Assembly: GCA_963795335.1 (NCBI GenBank)
Contig: CAWCHI010000008.1
Span: forward strand, 124,001 to 188,000
Length of the DNA stretch: 64,000 bases
Direction of reading: 5' to 3'
Source of the DNA: Trebonia sp963795335
Lineage (GTDB): Bacteria; Actinomycetota; Actinomycetes; Streptosporangiales; Streptosporangiaceae
Part shown: positions 61,481 through 64,000 of the stretch, piece by piece
How positions within the stretch are numbered: position 1 is the first letter of the stretch
How the letters are laid out: the number at the start of each line of letters is the position of its first letter
Notes under the pieces: model-generated
Database searches by the model: none
What the model was told of the DNA's origin: nothing
Seen by the model: the letters and a program-made list of their open reading frames with translations, nothing else
Made by a program: the position numbers and the translations under genes

Positions 61481-63060
61481 TGACCGCGGTCGCCTTCGCT
61501 CAGCGCACGGTCCGTCTCCGCCCGGCGCGCGCACTGCGGCTGGAGATCAAGCGCAGCGCGGTCGTCTGGGTGCTGCCGGTCCTCGCCGCGCTCTTCTACT
61601 TCGATGCCTACCGAACGGCGGCCGGCTACCCGCCGACCTGGACCCTGCGCGCCTCGGTCATCACCGGGCCCAGCCTCGTCTTCTGCAGCGTGATCGCCGC
61701 GGGGATCGCCGCCTGGGTAGCTACCAGGGAGAGCCGCAGGAAGACCGGTGACCTGCTGGCGACCACGGCTCGCGCCGCCTGGGCGCGGCAGGGAACGGTG
61801 CTCGCCGCCACGGCCTTCTGGATGGTGCTGGCCTACCTGGCCGAGGTCGCCGTCATCTACGTCCAGGCCGCGATCCAGGCGACCTGGGGCGGCCCGCCGC
61901 TGTGGCCGGTCGCCGTCGGCGTCATGGGGGTCGCCGCGTCCTGCGCGGTCGGCTTCACCTGCGGCACCCTGCTCCCGGGCCGGTTCACGGCGCCGATCGT
62001 CGCGGTCGCCGTCTTCGCCGCGTGGTTCGCCGGGATCGCCGCGGCCAACAACGCGAACGACTTCGAAAACGTGAGCAGCGCGCGCGGCTCGCCCGCACTG
62101 TTCGTGGCGACCGACGGCGGCCGCCCGCCACATGTCGATGCCGGCGTCTTTTATCACGTCCCGCCCGATGTCTCCATCGGGCAGATCATGCTGATGGGCG
62201 GGGTGGTGCTGGTCATGGTCGGCCTGCTCGCCCTGTTGCCCGCGGCCCGGGTGCCCGGCGCCCGGGGCCTGTCCTTCGGCGCCGGGCGGCGGCTGAGCGT
62301 GGGGGCGGCCACCGGTGTCGCGTGCGGCGTGGCCGCCGCCGTGACCGCGTTCTCGATGGCAGGCACCGCGCGGTACTCCTTCGCGACGGGCTGGGAGATC
62401 CCCGCGCTGCACGACGCGGCCGGCGACCAGCCGGTCCCGTACGCTCCCGACTGCGCCGGCAGCGCCTTCACGGTGTGCATCCACCCGGCCTTTGAACCCT
62501 ACCTAGGTGCCATGTCGGCCGCGTTGCAGCCGGCCGCGGCCGAGATCGCCGGGCTGCCGGGAGCCCCGGTCCGCGCCGAAATGACCATGGGCTACACGCA
62601 GCCCGCCGCGGCGGGGACGACCCGGGCCTACGACTACTCCACGGAACAAGAGGGCGTCGGCGGAATGTCGTTCTGGGCGACCCCCGCTCTGGCGCGCACG
62701 GCGGACTGGGAGCAGGGGGTGCAGCAGGATTTCATCACCTGGTTCGTCTCCGGGCCGGCCGGGCAGAACTCTCCCGGCCCGACCCCGGCCCAGGAGGCGG
62801 TGGCGATCGCGCTGCTGGCCCAAATCGGCGCTCCCGTACCGCAGTACCAGCAGTTCAGCCAGCCGGGTCCGCAGTCAGGCGGGTCGAGTGCGTCGACTGC
62901 GCCGGGCGGGTCAGGGACTCAGCCGGGGGCGACCGCGGCCCAGATCACCGCCGCCGCGAGCGGGTTTGAGTCGCTGTCATCGGCTGCCAGGCACGCCTGG
63001 CTGGTGGCGAACCTCGCCGCGCTGCGTTCCGGCACCATCACGCTGGCGCAGGTCCAGTGA
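61480..63060 (+). CDS. Large membrane protein of the ABC exporter operon
   Basis: 526 residues. About six to eight helices are in the first 310 residues (VVWVLPVLAALFYFDAYRTA, VAVGVMGVAASCAVGFTCGT, IVAVAVFAAWFAGIAAANN). A soluble, probably external domain of ~200 residues follows, with Cys-containing APDCAGSAFTVCIHPAFEPY and a glycine/serine/proline-rich linker near 460-490. This resembles ABC-2 type permeases fused to an outer domain. It overlaps its neighbours, so it is made with the ATPase. The substrate is unknown. Confidence 0.82.
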   Translation: MTAVAFAQRTVRLRPARALRLEIKRSAVVWVLPVLAALFYFDAYRTAAGYPPTWTLRASVITGPSLVFCSVIAAGIAAWVATRESRRKTGDLLATTARAAWARQGTVLAATAFWMVLAYLAEVAVIYVQAAIQATWGGPPLWPVAVGVMGVAASCAVGFTCGTLLPGRFTAPIVAVAVFAAWFAGIAAANNANDFENVSSARGSPALFVATDGGRPPHVDAGVFYHVPPDVSIGQIMLMGGVVLVMVGLLALLPAARVPGARGLSFGAGRRLSVGAATGVACGVAAAVTAFSMAGTARYSFATGWEIPALHDAAGDQPVPYAPDCAGSAFTVCIHPAFEPYLGAMSAALQPAAAEIAGLPGAPVRAEMTMGYTQPAAAGTTRAYDYSTEQEGVGGMSFWATPALARTADWEQGVQQDFITWFVSGPAGQNSPGPTPAQEAVAIALLAQIGAPVPQYQQFSQPGPQSGGSSASTAPGGSGTQPGATAAQITAAASGFESLSSAARHAWLVANLAALRSGTITLAQVQ

Positions 63061-63737
63061 CAGCGGCTGAGGTCCAGACCCCGCCGGTACCCCCGACCCC
63101 GTCGGGCGGGCCGGCGCTGGCCTCCGGGCGGCTGGCGGCGGCCGTCCAGCTGACGTGGCTGCACCTGCGCAGCCGGCGGGTGCCCGCGGCGCTGCTCGCG
63201 CTGGCCGCGAGCGGGGGCGCGCTCCGCGCCGTACTGCAGTGGCACCTGATGTCTGGCGGCGTACTTGAGCAGCAGGGCCCGCTGGTGATCGAGGCCGCGG
63301 CGGCGCTGCTGATCGCGATCACGGCCCACAGCCCGTTCGGCGAGGCCGAGCGGGCCACCGGCCGCTGGCTGCCGTACTTGCGGCTGGGGACGGCGCTCGC
63401 CCTGACCGGGTTCGCGGTCGGCGCCCTCCAGCTCGGTGTGGCCGGCGCCAGCCTGCCCGGCGGCGTTCTCATGCTGGCCCGCAACGTCATCGGCATCACC
63501 GGCGTCGGCCTGCTGGCCGCGCTGGTCACTGGCGGGCTACTCGCCTGGATCCCGTGCCTCGGCTACCTCGGATTCGCCGAGTACGCGGTGAACGAGGCCT
63601 GGCGCAACCCGTGGACCTGGCCCGCCCGGCCCCCGGCCGACCGCGGCGCCTGGATCTGCGCCGCGCTGGTCCTGGCGGCCGGCCTGGCCGCCGTCACCCT
63701 CCGGGGCGCCCGCGCCACGACGGCGAGCGAGTCGTGA
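63057..63737 (+). CDS. Small membrane protein ending the ABC exporter operon
   Basis: 226 residues with about five helices (LLALAASGGALRAVL, LVIEAAAALLIAITAHSPFG, LGTALALTGFAVGALQLGVA, VIGITGVGLLAALVTGGLLA, GAWICAALVLAAGLAAVTL). The N-terminus is proline-rich (VQTPPVPPTPSGG). The GTG start overlaps the preceding stop (GTGA). It is probably the second permease subunit. No family motif is visible. Confidence 0.8.
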   Translation: MTAAEVQTPPVPPTPSGGPALASGRLAAAVQLTWLHLRSRRVPAALLALAASGGALRAVLQWHLMSGGVLEQQGPLVIEAAAALLIAITAHSPFGEAERATGRWLPYLRLGTALALTGFAVGALQLGVAGASLPGGVLMLARNVIGITGVGLLAALVTGGLLAWIPCLGYLGFAEYAVNEAWRNPWTWPARPPADRGAWICAALVLAAGLAAVTLRGARATTASES

Positions 63738-63781
63738 CGGCACCACCGGCGGGTCCGTGAGGATACACTCGCGGTGGTAAA

Positions 63782-63859
63782 CGGGCTGTAGCGCAGCTTG
63801 GCTAGCGCGCGTGCTTTGGGTGCACGAGGTCGCGGGTTCGAGTCCCGCCAGCCCGACCA
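63782..63859 (+). tRNA. tRNA-Pro, anticodon TGG
   Basis: The acceptor CGGGCTG (63782-63788) pairs with CAGCCCG (63849-63855). The anticodon stem CGTGC/GCACG surrounds the loop TTTGGGT with anticodon TGG. The T-arm is GCGGG-TTCGAGT-CCCGC. Discriminator A is followed by an encoded CCA (63857-63859). Confidence 0.97.
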
Positions 63860-63869
63860 GTGAGGATTC

Positions 63870-63903
63870 GCGCGCGGCGCGGCCCCGGGGTCGCGCCGCG
63901 CGC
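63870..63903 (+). terminator. Hairpin after tRNA-Pro
   Basis: GCGCGCGGCGCG (63870-63881) pairs perfectly with CGCGCCGCGCGC (63892-63903) around a 10-base loop, 11 bases after the tRNA. A typical GC-rich terminator with no T-run. Confidence 0.7.
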
Positions 63904-64000
63904 CAGGACGGCACACGGCCCCGCCCGCCTCACGACGGCCGGGGCCGCGTCATGCCGCCCGGCAGCCGGCCGCTAGACCCGGTTGCCGTGCGCCTCCTCG

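Noticed and set aside
63973..64000. A minus-strand frame ending ...EEAHGNRV at the right edge
   Set aside because: Only eight codons are visible; it is too short to support a gene, although a gene may end here from beyond the window.
1..64000. Insertion sequences, integrases, prophage or restriction genes
   Set aside because: No transposase, recombinase, capsid or methyltransferase-restriction motifs were found; the only mobile-like signals are the small repeated hairpins.

Overview
The window is a high-GC (roughly 70 percent) actinomycete chromosome segment. Supporting evidence is the very GC-rich third codon positions, frequent GTG/TTG starts, pervasive GTGA/ATGA overlaps, an mreBCD-PBP2-rodA cluster, the tig-clpP1-clpP2-clpX-valS-folC-ndk order, and two LLM/F420-type oxidoreductases. 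The mre cluster argues for a filamentous or sporulating lineage rather than a mycobacterium or corynebacterium. I cannot name a genus.

Layout. (1) 1-9.2 kb is a catabolic island. On the minus strand are a B12-binding acyl-CoA mutase small subunit, a PaaK-like acyl-CoA ligase and a MeaB GTPase that runs off the left edge. On the plus strand are a flavin reductase, two zinc alcohol dehydrogenases and a luciferase-like monooxygenase. A TetR regulator and a Baeyer-Villiger monooxygenase follow on the minus strand. The likely logic is alcohol to ketone to ester, then CoA activation and carbon-skeleton rearrangement. (2) 9.2-14.5 kb holds an intergenic stretch rich in palindromes, a PLP decarboxylase, a GntR/MmcQ pair, and an XRE-cupin regulator divergent from azlCD. 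(3) 14.5-28.2 kb is conserved housekeeping: a histidine phosphatase, rsfS, nadD, an M48 protease, proB, obg, rpmA, rplU, an RNase E/G gene, and a radical SAM pair of the TIGR03936/TIGR03960 type. A decayed HAD gene flanked by two matching hairpin elements interrupts it. (4) 28.3-34 kb holds a HIT protein and a compact operon: PfkB kinase, thymidylate-synthase-like enzyme, cytidylyltransferase-fold enzyme, and a deaminase with an extra N-terminal domain. A family-4 glycosidase is divergent from it. I regard this operon as the best candidate for an undescribed pathway. (5) 34-37.4 kb holds a frameshifted lipoprotein, two noncoding tandem-repeat arrays, a methyltransferase and an LLM oxidoreductase. 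(6) 37.4-44.3 kb is the cell-elongation cluster rodA-PBP2-mreD-mreC-mreB; mreD carries an unusually long repetitive basic tail. (7) 44.6-56.8 kb holds ndk, a DUF4233-type protein, folC, valS, a long disordered single-pass membrane protein, clpX, clpP2, clpP1 and tig. (8) 57-64 kb holds a FUSC transporter, a five-gene sigma factor/ABC exporter operon and tRNA-Pro(TGG).

Caution: at least nine apparent one-base frameshifts lie between about 13.7 and 43.2 kb. Several are in normally essential genes and next to G/C runs, so many are probably sequence errors rather than biology. Genes affected are given as one span with the break positions stated.
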